Shown here: in pieces, positions 15,463 through 23,578 of the stretch
Numbering within the stretch: the first letter of the stretch is position 1
Layout: each line of letters starts with the position of its first letter
Assembly (NCBI RefSeq): GCF_002159645.1
Contig: NZ_NFJB01000034.1
Location: forward strand, 1 to 32,957
Length of the DNA: 32,957 nucleotides
DNA from: Parabacteroides sp. An277
Lineage (GTDB): Bacteria > Bacteroidota > Bacteroidia > Bacteroidales > Tannerellaceae
Direction: 5' to 3'
Position numbers and translations under genes: made by a program
The notes under the pieces: generated by a model
The model's database searches: none
Told to the model about the DNA's origin: nothing
What the model saw: only the letters and a program-made list of their open reading frames with translations

Positions 15463-17415
15463 ATGAGGAACATCATCATAGGATTATTTCTATTCCTTTT
15501 CTGCCTGTCGGCTTGCAGTCCGCCGGTAAAAGAACCTGTTGCGTTGATTCCCTTGCCGGATTCCGTGCGAATCGAATCGGGTTCATTTCCGCTTGAACGC
15601 TTGAAAACCATACAAATGCCCGATGAATGGGAAAAAGTAGGGGAAGCCTTCGCCGAAGACCTGCGGAAACAGTCCGATTTATCGTTATCTTTGTCGGAAA
15701 ACATAGGCGACATTCGCGCCGAACATAACGATGAATTTCCAAAAGAAGCCTATGTTTTGCAAATTCGAGAGCGGCAAATCACCATCGAGGCGGGCGATAA
15801 GGCGGGCGTACACCACGCATTGGCCACGCTTCAGCAACTTGTCTTGAACGCTTCGGAAGGGAAACTGCCCTGCTTGACCGTGCAAGACCAGCCGCGCTTC
15901 GGGTATCGCGGTGCGATGTTGGATTGCAGCCGCCATTTCCGGACGGTAGACGAGCTCAAGGAATGCATCCGCCAGCTGTCTTTCTTTAAGCTGAATGTCT
16001 TGCATTTGCACCTGACCGATAACCAAGGTTGGCGCCTGGCATTGGATAAATATCCGGACTTGGCGAAGAAAGGAAGTGAGTATAAGGATTTCCCCGAGTT
16101 GTCTGGGAAATATTATACAAAGGCGGAATTGAAGGAGCTGGTCGCTTATGCCGAGGCACGGGGCGTGGAAATCATTCCGGAAGTCGACTTGCCAGGGCAC
16201 AGTTTGGCGCTCTTGGCCGGTATGCCGGAGTTGTCGTGTCGGGGCGGCGTGTTCGAGACTTATCCGGAAGAGCGTCCTTACGAAAAACGGAAACGGATGT
16301 ATGAGAACATGATTTGCATAGGCAATCCGCAGTGTTTCGCGTTTGTATCTGATTTAGTGGATGCATTGGTGGAAATATTTCCTTCGCCCTATATCCATTT
16401 GGGGGGCGATGAGGTCAGCACCAGCGTATGGGAAACTTGCCCGAAATGCCAGGCGTTGTATCGGAAGGAGGGCATGACGGATTACCATCAGTTGCAGGAT
16501 TATTTTACGAAACGGGTGCGTGAAATCGTCCGGGCAAAGGGAAAGACGATGGTCGGCTGGGATGAAATCAACACGCGGGGCGCAGCTTCGGAAGAGGACC
16601 TGCTGACCGTATGGCGCAACGATGGCATCGAACAGCAAAAGAAGGCATTGGCCAGTGGTATTCCCATCGTGATGTGCCCCAAAGACCCGTGCTATTTCGA
16701 TTTTGGCTATGCCCGCAATTCCACGCGTAAGGTGTATGAATGGGAGCCTATCGCGAAAGATACGCCGGAGGAAAAGCGTCACTTGGTGAAAGGTGGGCAA
16801 GGATGCTTGTGGACGGAGTTCGTGGTTTCCCAAGCGGAGGTGGAACGGATGTTGTATCCACGTCTCTGTGCGTTGGCCGAAGTCTTGTGGTCGAAGCCGG
16901 AGAAGCGGGATTGGGTGGATTTCTTCCAGCGTCTACATATATATAATAAGGTATGGGAGAAATTGGACATAGCCTATTATCCGGGCGACGCGCTGGACGA
17001 GCAATGGTTCCTCCCGGCAGGGGATTCGATCCAACTCCTCCAACCGGCAAAAGTACAGACCGATATGTCGGCGGCTTGGGGCGGATACAATCCGGAATAT
17101 GTGTTCGATGGTGATTTGAACACCTTCTTCTCTACCTCCTACGCGCCGCAAAAGGGGAATTACTTGACGCTTACGCTGGACGAGCCGAAGGAAGTACACG
17201 CCATCCGGGTCGTTTGCGATGATTCGAAGGAATACCTCTCGGAAGCAGACTTGTTAATAAGCGCCGATGGTCAGCATTTCCGGAAAGTGGCCTCGTTTAC
17301 GGAGGACGGGAAGGCTGAGGTGAAGCTCAAGGGCGAATCCATCCAAGCCGTGAAGATCGAGGTGACGGCACCTCACTTCTCCCGCTTGACGATTCGCGAG
17401 ATTATATTAGAATGA
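15463..17415 (+). CDS. GH20 beta-N-acetylhexosaminidase lipoprotein
   Basis: A 650-residue exo-hexosaminidase removing terminal beta-GlcNAc/GalNAc. The signal peptide has lipobox LSAC (Cys18). A GH20b-like domain (about 25-142) precedes the GH20 barrel (about 146-500), with HLHLTDNQGWR (181-191) and the catalytic pair Asp316-Glu317 in HLGGDE, used in substrate-assisted catalysis. A C-terminal F5/8 (discoidin)-like domain (about 530-650) may bind carbohydrate. I start at ATG 15463 because it gives a clean lipoprotein signal. The open frame extends another 72 codons upstream, but only through the 41-bp repeat. The FAD enzyme gene follows after 23 bp. The product likely acts at the outer membrane on host-type glycans, chitin oligomers or bacterial wall sugars. 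Confidence 0.95.
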   Translation: MRNIIIGLFLFLFCLSACSPPVKEPVALIPLPDSVRIESGSFPLERLKTIQMPDEWEKVGEAFAEDLRKQSDLSLSLSENIGDIRAEHNDEFPKEAYVLQIRERQITIEAGDKAGVHHALATLQQLVLNASEGKLPCLTVQDQPRFGYRGAMLDCSRHFRTVDELKECIRQLSFFKLNVLHLHLTDNQGWRLALDKYPDLAKKGSEYKDFPELSGKYYTKAELKELVAYAEARGVEIIPEVDLPGHSLALLAGMPELSCRGGVFETYPEERPYEKRKRMYENMICIGNPQCFAFVSDLVDALVEIFPSPYIHLGGDEVSTSVWETCPKCQALYRKEGMTDYHQLQDYFTKRVREIVRAKGKTMVGWDEINTRGAASEEDLLTVWRNDGIEQQKKALASGIPIVMCPKDPCYFDFGYARNSTRKVYEWEPIAKDTPEEKRHLVKGGQGCLWTEFVVSQAEVERMLYPRLCALAEVLWSKPEKRDWVDFFQRLHIYNKVWEKLDIAYYPGDALDEQWFLPAGDSIQLLQPAKVQTDMSAAWGGYNPEYVFDGDLNTFFSTSYAPQKGNYLTLTLDEPKEVHAIRVVCDDSKEYLSEADLLISADGQHFRKVASFTEDGKAEVKLKGESIQAVKIEVTAPHFSRLTIREIILE

Positions 17416-17438
17416 AGTATATTTTAAATGTTTAGATT

Positions 17439-19286
17439 ATGAAAATACGGATATTGTTTTTAGGACTTCTTTGTGCGTTGGGCATCGCCTCTTCGAAGGC
17501 GGCTTCGGTGTTTGTCGAGGCGGAGAGTTTTGCACACAAAGGGGGTTGGAAAGTGGACCAGCAGTTTATGGATCAGATGGGGTCGCCCTATCTGTTGGCA
17601 CACGGACTGGGTACACCGGTCGAAGATGCCTATACGAATGTGACGTTCCCTGAAAAAGGGACTTATTATGTATATGTGCGTACCTACAATTGGACTTCCC
17701 CTTGGAAAAAAGGCGAAGGACCTGGAAAATTCACCCTGTCGGTCGACGGCAAAGAGTTAGTGGCTCCACTGGGTGCCGATGGCGCTGCTTGGATGTGGCA
17801 AATCGCAGGTAAAGTGTCCGTAAAGCAAGGAACCGCAGAAATACGCTTACACGATTTGACCGGATTCGACGGGCGGTGTGATGCGATTTATTTCACAACC
17901 GACGAACAGCAGATGCCTCCTTCGGACGTAGGCGAACTGGCGGCTTTCCGCCACCAGGCTTTGGGCTTGCCGGAGGTGGCTCCGCTGGCAGGGAAATATG
18001 ACTTGGTCGTAGTGGGTGCGGGTATTGCCGGAATGAGTGCGGCAGTATCAGCGGCACGTCTGGGTTGCAAGGTGGCATTGATAAATGACCGTCCGGTCGT
18101 TGGCGGCAACAACAGTTCGGAAATCCGCGTGCATCTGGGCGGACGTATCGAACAAGCCCCTTACAAAGAGTTGGGTGGCCTGCAGAAAGAATTTGGACCC
18201 AGCCAAGGGGGAAATGCCCAGCCTGCAGCCATTTACGAAGACCAAAAGAAACTGGATTGGCTGGCTAAAGAAAAGAACGTCACGCTCTTTTTGAATTACC
18301 GGGCTATAAGCGTCACGAAAGAGGGCGACCGGATTTCTTCTGTTTTGGTCAAACACATCGAAAATAGCCAAGAACTACGCTTCGAGGCACCGCTCTTTGC
18401 CGACTGTACAGGCGATGGCACGATTGGCTACCTGGCCGGAGCTGATTACCGGATGGGACGCGAAGGCCGAGACGAGTTTGGCGAAGAGATTGCACCCGAG
18501 AAGGCCGACAAGATGACGATGGGCGCCTCCGTCCAGTGGTATTCGGTAGATGCGGGCTCTCCTCAGGCTTTCCCCGATTTCGAGTATGGCGTAACGTTCG
18601 ACGAAGAGAATTGCGAGAAGGTCATGATGGGCGAATGGACTTGGGAAACAGGTATGAACTTCGACCAAATCAACGATTTCGAGCGCATCCGCGATTATGG
18701 CATGTTGGTCGTCTACTCGAATTGGAGTTATCTGAAGAATCGGATGAAGGAGAATAGCCCGTATAAGGACCGCAAACTGGAATGGGTGGCTTATATCGCT
18801 GGCAAACGGGAATCGCGCCGCTTGATGGGAGATTATATCTTGAAGGAAGACGACCTCACGAAAGAGGTGGCACACGAAGATGCCTCGTTCATCACCACGT
18901 GGAGCATCGACCTCCATAAGCCCGACCCCGCCAATAGCGAAGACTTTCCCGGGAATGAGTTCAAAGCTGTCACGAAGCACGTGATGATTCGCCCGTATGC
19001 CGTGCCTTATCGTTGCCTTTATTCGCGCAATGTGAATAATCTCTTCATGGCGGGGCGTAACATCAGCGTGACGCACGTGGCTTTAGGTACGGTCCGCGTC
19101 ATGCGCACCACGGGCATGATGGGTGAAGTCGTGGGCATGGCCGCCTCGATTTGCAAGAAATATAACATCTTGCCCCGTGCCGTCTATCAGTCTCATTTAG
19201 AAGAACTCAAAGGATTGATGCGGACGGGCGTGAACGAAAAAGGTCTACCCAACAACCAACGTTACAACGAAGGTGGGACGCTCTAA
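17439..19286 (+). CDS. Secreted FAD-dependent oxidoreductase with sugar-binding-like N-domain
   Basis: A 615-residue protein of the FAD_oxidored (PF12831-like) group common in Bacteroidetes glycan loci. A signal peptide (about 1-21) is followed by a beta-rich domain (about 23-155; GTYYVYVRTYNW, GPGKFTLSVDGKEL) resembling carbohydrate-binding modules of xanthan-lyase-type proteins. The FAD fold begins at 187, with DLVVVGAGIAGMSAA (GAGIAG 193-198) and the family motif VGGNNSSEIRVHLGG (221-235), and ends with a second nucleotide-side motif (NLFMAGRNISVTHVALGTVRVM). The acceptor and product are unknown. Oxidation of a sugar hydroxyl before or after GH20 action is a reasonable guess. It is the last gene of the locus and is followed by a terminator. 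Confidence 0.85.
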   Translation: MKIRILFLGLLCALGIASSKAASVFVEAESFAHKGGWKVDQQFMDQMGSPYLLAHGLGTPVEDAYTNVTFPEKGTYYVYVRTYNWTSPWKKGEGPGKFTLSVDGKELVAPLGADGAAWMWQIAGKVSVKQGTAEIRLHDLTGFDGRCDAIYFTTDEQQMPPSDVGELAAFRHQALGLPEVAPLAGKYDLVVVGAGIAGMSAAVSAARLGCKVALINDRPVVGGNNSSEIRVHLGGRIEQAPYKELGGLQKEFGPSQGGNAQPAAIYEDQKKLDWLAKEKNVTLFLNYRAISVTKEGDRISSVLVKHIENSQELRFEAPLFADCTGDGTIGYLAGADYRMGREGRDEFGEEIAPEKADKMTMGASVQWYSVDAGSPQAFPDFEYGVTFDEENCEKVMMGEWTWETGMNFDQINDFERIRDYGMLVVYSNWSYLKNRMKENSPYKDRKLEWVAYIAGKRESRRLMGDYILKEDDLTKEVAHEDASFITTWSIDLHKPDPANSEDFPGNEFKAVTKHVMIRPYAVPYRCLYSRNVNNLFMAGRNISVTHVALGTVRVMRTTGMMGEVVGMAASICKKYNILPRAVYQSHLEELKGLMRTGVNEKGLPNNQRYNEGGTL

Positions 19287-19317
19287 CGTTCCTATATCTT
19301 TATACACTATACGACAC

Positions 19318-19354
19318 GAGGCTTCCCGTCTATCTGAAACGGGAGGCCTTTTTT
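19318..19354 (+). terminator. Terminator of the glycan locus
   Basis: GAGGCTTCCCGT (19318-19329) pairs with ACGGGAGGCCTT (19339-19350) with one mismatch, and TTTT follows. Confidence 0.85.
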
Positions 19355-19370
19355 GCATTATTCAATATCA

Positions 19371-19460
19371 ACCCTACCATAGTAGGGTGTAGACACCCCA
19401 ATAGGGTGGAGTATAGGCACTACACTACGGTAGGGTGCATGCACCCCATTATGGTAGGGT
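19371..19460. repeat. Cluster of palindromes with a shared TAGGGT core
   Basis: ACCCTAC-CATA-GTAGGGT (19371-19388) is followed by CACCC-N5-GGGTG (19394-19408) and a perfect 14-bp palindrome GGGTGCATGCACCC (19433-19446), which is flanked by two further TAGGGT copies. The stretch is non-coding and lies between a terminator and the next promoter. It resembles an interspersed hairpin (REP-like) element. Confidence 0.65.
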
Positions 19461-19557
19461 ATGTTATCTCCTTTCTCCAGGTTGCCTTTATACGGGAGCA
19501 AATGAGGGGGCGAACAGGCCTTTTACACAGGGATGGATGTTTTATCGAGGCATTCCC

Positions 19558-19588
19558 TTGGCTATTCGGAATCGAATCGCTATCTTTG
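19558..19588 (+). promoter_or_regulatory. Promoter of the XRE-cupin / acyl-CoA synthetase / argF' unit
   Basis: TTG (19558-19560) and TATCTTTG (19581-19588) are 20 bases apart, a good match to the Bacteroidetes -33/-7 pattern. The first gene starts 28 bases later. Confidence 0.65.
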
Positions 19589-19616
19589 AGCGTCATTTAG
19601 CAAAAAAGAAAACAAT

Positions 19617-20171
19617 ATGGACGAACAAATCAAACAAATAGCAGAGCGATTGCGCGGTTTGCGCGACGCATTGGAGCTTTCGCCCGAAGAGGTGGCGAAG
19701 GCGTGCCAACTCTCAACAGAGGAATATTTGCAGATGGAAAGCGGGACGGTGGATATCTCGGTGAGCGTGTTGCATCAGATTGCCCAGACGTATGGCGTAG
19801 AGCTGACCACGTTGATGTTTGGCGACGAACCCAAGATGAGCAGCTATTTCGTAACGCGCAAGAACAAGGGCGTGGCCGTAGAACGGGTAAAAGCCTATAA
19901 GTACCAATCCCTTGCCGCCGGGTTCGCGCATCGCAAAGGAAACCCATTCCTCGTGACGGTACACCCGAAACCCGAAGGGACGCCCATCTACCGGAACACG
20001 CACCCAGGACAGGAGTTTAATTATGTGCTCCAAGGCCGTATGTTGATCGAAGTGAACGGCAAACAGTTGATATTAGAAGAGGGCGACAGCATTTATTTCG
20101 ACTCCGAACAACCGCACGGCATGATGGCGTTGGACGGCGAAAAGGTTTGTTTCTTGGCAATCATATTATAA
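19617..20171 (+). CDS. XRE-family regulator with C-terminal cupin
   Basis: A 184-residue transcription regulator. A helix-turn-helix domain (about 8-62, ELSPEEVAKACQLSTEEYLQMESG) is joined to a cupin sensor (about 108-182) with the metal-binding pattern THPGQEF (His129, Glu133) and QPHG (His167). Such proteins sense a small molecule through the cupin barrel. The gene ends 13 bases before the acyl-CoA synthetase start, and this pairing is common in Bacteroidales. It probably regulates its own operon in response to a carboxylic acid or acyl-CoA; the ligand is not known. Confidence 0.9.
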   Translation: MDEQIKQIAERLRGLRDALELSPEEVAKACQLSTEEYLQMESGTVDISVSVLHQIAQTYGVELTTLMFGDEPKMSSYFVTRKNKGVAVERVKAYKYQSLAAGFAHRKGNPFLVTVHPKPEGTPIYRNTHPGQEFNYVLQGRMLIEVNGKQLILEEGDSIYFDSEQPHGMMALDGEKVCFLAIIL

Positions 20172-20184
20172 TTAAAGAAGATTT

Positions 20185-21840
20185 ATGTTAGAAAGATTCG
20201 TTGAACAGACTTCTTTTACTTCACAAGAAGATTTTAAGAAGCATTTAAAAATAAAGGTACCGGAGAACTTCAACTTCGGGTACGACGTGGTAGATGCTTG
20301 GGCAGCAGAAGAACCCGAGAAGAAAGCATTGGTATGGACGAACGACAAGGGAGACCATATCGACTTCACCTTCGCGGAAATGAAACGTTATACAGACCAG
20401 ACCGCAGCCTATTTCCAATCCCTCGGCATCGGGCGGGGCGACATGGTCATGTTGATACTGAAACGTCGCTATGAGTTTTGGTTCTCGATTATCGCCCTGC
20501 ATAAACTGGGGGCGGTCGTGATTCCGGCCACCCACCTCTTGACCAAGAAAGATATTATCTACCGGGCGAATGCGGCCGATATCAAGATGATTGTCTGCGC
20601 AGGCGAAGAGGTGATTACGACCCATATCCAAGATGCCATGCCCCAGTCGCCCACGGTCAAGGCGTTGGTATCAGTCGGTCCGTATGTACCGGAAGGATTC
20701 CATGATTTCCATAAAGAATGGGAGCAGGTATCCCCCTTCCAGCGCCCCGCGCATCCAAACAGCAACGACGATATCTCCTTGCTGTACTTTACTTCCGGAA
20801 CAAGCGGCGAACCCAAGATGGTCGCACACGATTTCACCTATCCGCTGGGACATATCGTGACGGGATGCTATTGGCACAACCTCCACAAAGATAGTCTCCA
20901 CCTGACCATTGCGGATACGGGTTGGGGGAAAGCCGTATGGGGAAAGCTCTATGGGCAATGGATTGCAGGCGCGACGGTATTCGTATATGACCACGAGAAA
21001 TTCACCCCGGCCGATATGCTCCGGATGATTCAGGATTATAAGATTACATCACTTTGCGCGCCGCCTACCATCTTCCGTTTTCTGATTCGCGAAGACCTCA
21101 CGAAATATGACCTTTCCTCTCTGCAATACTGCACGATAGCGGGCGAGGCATTGAACCCCGCAGTCTTTGATACGTTCTATAAGCTGACGGGTATCAAGCT
21201 GATGGAAGGATTCGGACAAACGGAAACCACGTTGAGTATCGCTACGTTCCCTTGGATGGAACCGAAACCCGGCTCTATGGGCGTACCTAACCCACAATAT
21301 CAGGTGGATTTACTCCGGGCAGACGGGACGCCGGCCGAGGATGGCGAACAGGGACAAATCGTTATCCATACGGAGAATGGCAAACCCCTCGGCCTCTTTA
21401 AGGAATATTACCGGGATGCGGCCAAGACGCGCGAAGCTTGGCACGACGGGTTGTATTATACGGGTGATGTCGCTTGGCGAGATGAAGATGGCTATTTCTG
21501 GTTCGTGGGACGTGCGGATGATGTGATTAAAAGTTCCGGTTATCGTATCGGCCCGTTCGAGGTCGAGAGCGCTTTGATGACCCACCCGGCCGTAGTAGAA
21601 TGTGCCATTACGGGAGTTCCGGATGAAATACGCGGGCAAGTGGTCAAGGCTACCATAGTATTGGCAAAAGACTATAAGGATAAAGCAGGCGAAGACTTAA
21701 TTAAGGAATTACAGAACCACGTCAAGCGCGTCACGGCTCCTTATAAATATCCCCGTGTCATCGAGTTTGTCGACGAATTGCCAAAGACCATTAGCGGGAA
21801 AATACGAAGAGTAGAAATCAGGAATAAAGATAACAAATAA
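20185..21840 (+). CDS. AMP-forming acyl-CoA synthetase (acetyl-CoA synthetase-like)
   Basis: A 551-residue ANL-family enzyme that activates a carboxylate with ATP and CoA. Visible motifs are the P-loop-like [13 protein letters not shown] (201-213), the adenylate motif GFGQTE, the hinge region [26 protein letters not shown], and the C-terminal catalytic Lys539 in KTISGKIRR. The length is shorter than classical Acs (about 650) and fits the medium-chain/short-chain AcsM-like group of Bacteroidetes. The substrate (acetate, propionate, branched-chain or aryl acids) cannot be decided. It is expressed with the XRE-cupin gene upstream and with argF' only 10 bases downstream. Confidence 0.92.
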   Translation: MLERFVEQTSFTSQEDFKKHLKIKVPENFNFGYDVVDAWAAEEPEKKALVWTNDKGDHIDFTFAEMKRYTDQTAAYFQSLGIGRGDMVMLILKRRYEFWFSIIALHKLGAVVIPATHLLTKKDIIYRANAADIKMIVCAGEEVITTHIQDAMPQSPTVKALVSVGPYVPEGFHDFHKEWEQVSPFQRPAHPNSNDDISLLYFTSGTSGEPKMVAHDFTYPLGHIVTGCYWHNLHKDSLHLTIADTGWGKAVWGKLYGQWIAGATVFVYDHEKFTPADMLRMIQDYKITSLCAPPTIFRFLIREDLTKYDLSSLQYCTIAGEALNPAVFDTFYKLTGIKLMEGFGQTETTLSIATFPWMEPKPGSMGVPNPQYQVDLLRADGTPAEDGEQGQIVIHTENGKPLGLFKEYYRDAAKTREAWHDGLYYTGDVAWRDEDGYFWFVGRADDVIKSSGYRIGPFEVESALMTHPAVVECAITGVPDEIRGQVVKATIVLAKDYKDKAGEDLIKELQNHVKRVTAPYKYPRVIEFVDELPKTISGKIRRVEIRNKDNK

Positions 21841-21850
21841 GCAAACCAAT

Positions 21851-22807
21851 ATGAGACATTTCACTTGTGTACAAGACTTAGGCGACCTAAAGCAGGCACT
21901 CCGCGAGGCGTTTGAGATAAAGAAAGACCGTTTCCAATTCACAGAGCTGGGGAAAAACAAGACCTTGCTCATGGTGTTCTTCAATTCCAGCCTCCGTACG
22001 CGCCTTTCTACGCAAAAAGCAGCGATGAATTTAGGTATGAATACCATCGTTTTGGATGTGAACCAAGGTGCATGGAAGCTCGAGACCGAGCGGGGCGTAA
22101 TTATGGATGGGGATAAATCAGAACATCTCCTGGAAGCTATCCCGGTGATGGGGTGCTATTGCGATATCATCGGTGTACGCTCTTTCGCCCGCTTTGAGAA
22201 TAAGGAAGATGATTACACGGAGAAGATACTAAACCAGTTCATCCAATATTCCGGTCGGCCGGTATTCAGCATGGAAGCCGCCACGCGCCATCCGCTTCAG
22301 AGTTTTGCCGATTTGATTACCATCGAAGAGTATAAGAAGACAGAGCGTCCGAAGGTCGTAATGACATGGGCTCCACACCCCAAAGCACTCCCACAAGCTG
22401 TACCGAATAGCTTTGCCGAATGGATGAATGCTACGGATTATGAGTTTGTCATCACCCATCCGGAAGGGTATGAATTAGATCCGAAGTTCGTAGGTCATGC
22501 CCGCGTAGAGTATGACCAAAAGAAAGCCCTCGAAGGCGCAGACTTTGTCTATGCCAAGAATTGGGCGGCTTACAAAGATCCAAACTACGGAAAAGTAATC
22601 AACATGGATCGTTCTTGGACGGTAGATACGGAAAAGATGGCGCTCACAAACAATGCCTACTTTATGCATTGCCTTCCGGTACGTCGAAACATGATTGTGA
22701 CGGATGATGTAATTGAAAGTCCACAAAGCATCGTGATTCCCGAAGCTGCCAACCGCGAAATCTCCGCCCAAACGGTATTGAAGAAGATACTGGAAGGTTT
22801 ACAATAA
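21851..22807 (+). CDS. argF': N-succinyl/N-acetyl-ornithine carbamoyltransferase
   Basis: A 318-residue transcarbamylase of the ArgF' type, which makes N-acyl-citrulline from carbamoyl phosphate and N-acyl-ornithine in the Bacteroidetes arginine pathway. The carbamoyl-phosphate motif SLRTR is at 47-51 and HCLPVRR at 273-279. The protein is almost collinear with the B. fragilis succinylornithine enzyme. At residue 90, where B. fragilis has Pro and the Xanthomonas acetylornithine enzyme has Glu (numbered 92), this protein has Ser (GDKSEHLLEAIP). From memory of published swap experiments, Ser there allows the succinyl substrate. The gene follows the acyl-CoA synthetase after 10 bases, and a hairpin ends the unit. 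Confidence 0.95.
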   Translation: MRHFTCVQDLGDLKQALREAFEIKKDRFQFTELGKNKTLLMVFFNSSLRTRLSTQKAAMNLGMNTIVLDVNQGAWKLETERGVIMDGDKSEHLLEAIPVMGCYCDIIGVRSFARFENKEDDYTEKILNQFIQYSGRPVFSMEAATRHPLQSFADLITIEEYKKTERPKVVMTWAPHPKALPQAVPNSFAEWMNATDYEFVITHPEGYELDPKFVGHARVEYDQKKALEGADFVYAKNWAAYKDPNYGKVINMDRSWTVDTEKMALTNNAYFMHCLPVRRNMIVTDDVIESPQSIVIPEAANREISAQTVLKKILEGLQ

Positions 22808-22825
22808 AAGAAAGAAATATTTATT

Positions 22826-22862
22826 GCTTGCCATCCTCTGCATAGGTTGGCAAGCTGTTCTT
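22826..22862 (+). terminator. Probable terminator after argF'
   Basis: GCTTGCCA (22826-22833) pairs with TGGCAAGC (22848-22855), followed by a modest U-rich run TGTTCTT. Confidence 0.6.
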
Positions 22863-23298
22863 CCTTACCCAAGCGCGCTGATAACTCTTCTCGCGTTGAT
22901 TTATACGGACATTTCTTATTAACCACAAATGAACAAGCCAAGTTCTTTATCTACTCCTCCGCTCCTTTTCTTGAAATTAAAACGAATCAACGCGTTTACA
23001 TGCTTAATTCATCTGACTCAGCGAAGACCTTACAATATTATAAAAAGATACAAAACACGATGAAATGATCGTCCCATACGTTCACTCATTCGATTTCCCT
23101 TTAGAAAAACTTATTTTAGCGGGAGGAAAACTTCCCTTCCCGCCTACAATTTCTCTAAACATCGACTACATTTCTTTATCTTTAGACTAAAGATATACAA
23201 ATATCGACGATACGTGTACAAACATCGTCGATATTTAGAGAAAACATAGGCTAGAAAAGATGTTTTCTTCGGCATCTTTTCCTCTTTTCTCCCCTATT
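22863..23298. other. Intergenic region with inverted repeats, no gene seen
   Basis: No convincing reading frame is present. The region holds a distant 10-bp inverted pair, CGCGTTGATT (22892-22901) and AATCAACGCG (22985-22994); a GCGGGA/TCCCGC hairpin (about 23119-23143); a perfect palindrome ATCTTTAG-A-CTAAAGAT (23178-23194); and a perfect 12-bp hairpin AATATCGACGAT/ATCGTCGATATT (23200-23235, loop 12). These may be regulator sites or parts of untranslated RNA. Confidence 0.55.
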
Positions 23299-23458
23299 TT
23301 TGATGTTTATCTCGAAACTCCTCCCTATATTTGTCGTCGTATAGAAATCGAATCATATAATGAGTCCCATAAAAAGGCCGATGCGAATCGCCCGAACGTT
23401 ATTTATTAGTGAATGGATAGCGGAAGGGGGACCAAAAGGTTTCTCTTCCGCGTTTTTC
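23299..23458 (+). ncRNA. Candidate small RNA or attenuated leader
   Basis: A promoter-like pair, TTTG (23299-23302) and TATATTTG (23326-23333), would start a transcript near 23340. A hairpin GCGGAAG/CTTCCGC (23420-23426 and 23445-23451) followed by GTTTTTC would end it near 23457, giving about 115 nt. Inside, CGAT-GCGA-ATCG forms a small GNRA-type hairpin. No reading frame of note fits. It could be an independent sRNA or a leader that attenuates fumarase expression. Confidence 0.35.
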
Positions 23459-23498
23459 TATCGTCCTTGAAAAAGAAAGCACAGAAACTTGCCTATCC

Positions 23499-23532
23499 TT
23501 GCACCAACTATGCCGGATTTTTTGTAAGTTTG
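23499..23532 (+). promoter_or_regulatory. Proximal fumarase promoter
   Basis: TTG (23499-23501) and TAAGTTTG (23525-23532) fit the -33/-7 pattern with a slightly long 23-base spacing. The ATG lies 47 bases further on. Confidence 0.45.
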
Positions 23533-23578
23533 TCCGTTCTTACAAAAGAAACCAATAATAATTTAAACGTATCATATT

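Noticed and set aside
15169-15713. Minus-strand frames across the 41-bp repeat and GH20 start
   Set aside because: They are open only because the repeat unit lacks stop codons; all frames encode permutations of one repeat, and there is no start signal or domain.
19406-19641. Two plus-strand frames before the XRE-cupin gene
   Set aside because: They overlap each other and the palindrome cluster and promoter; no recognisable product.
22847-23068. 73-codon frame after argF'
   Set aside because: It begins inside the terminator stem, its composition is unlike neighbouring genes, and it spans an inverted repeat arm.
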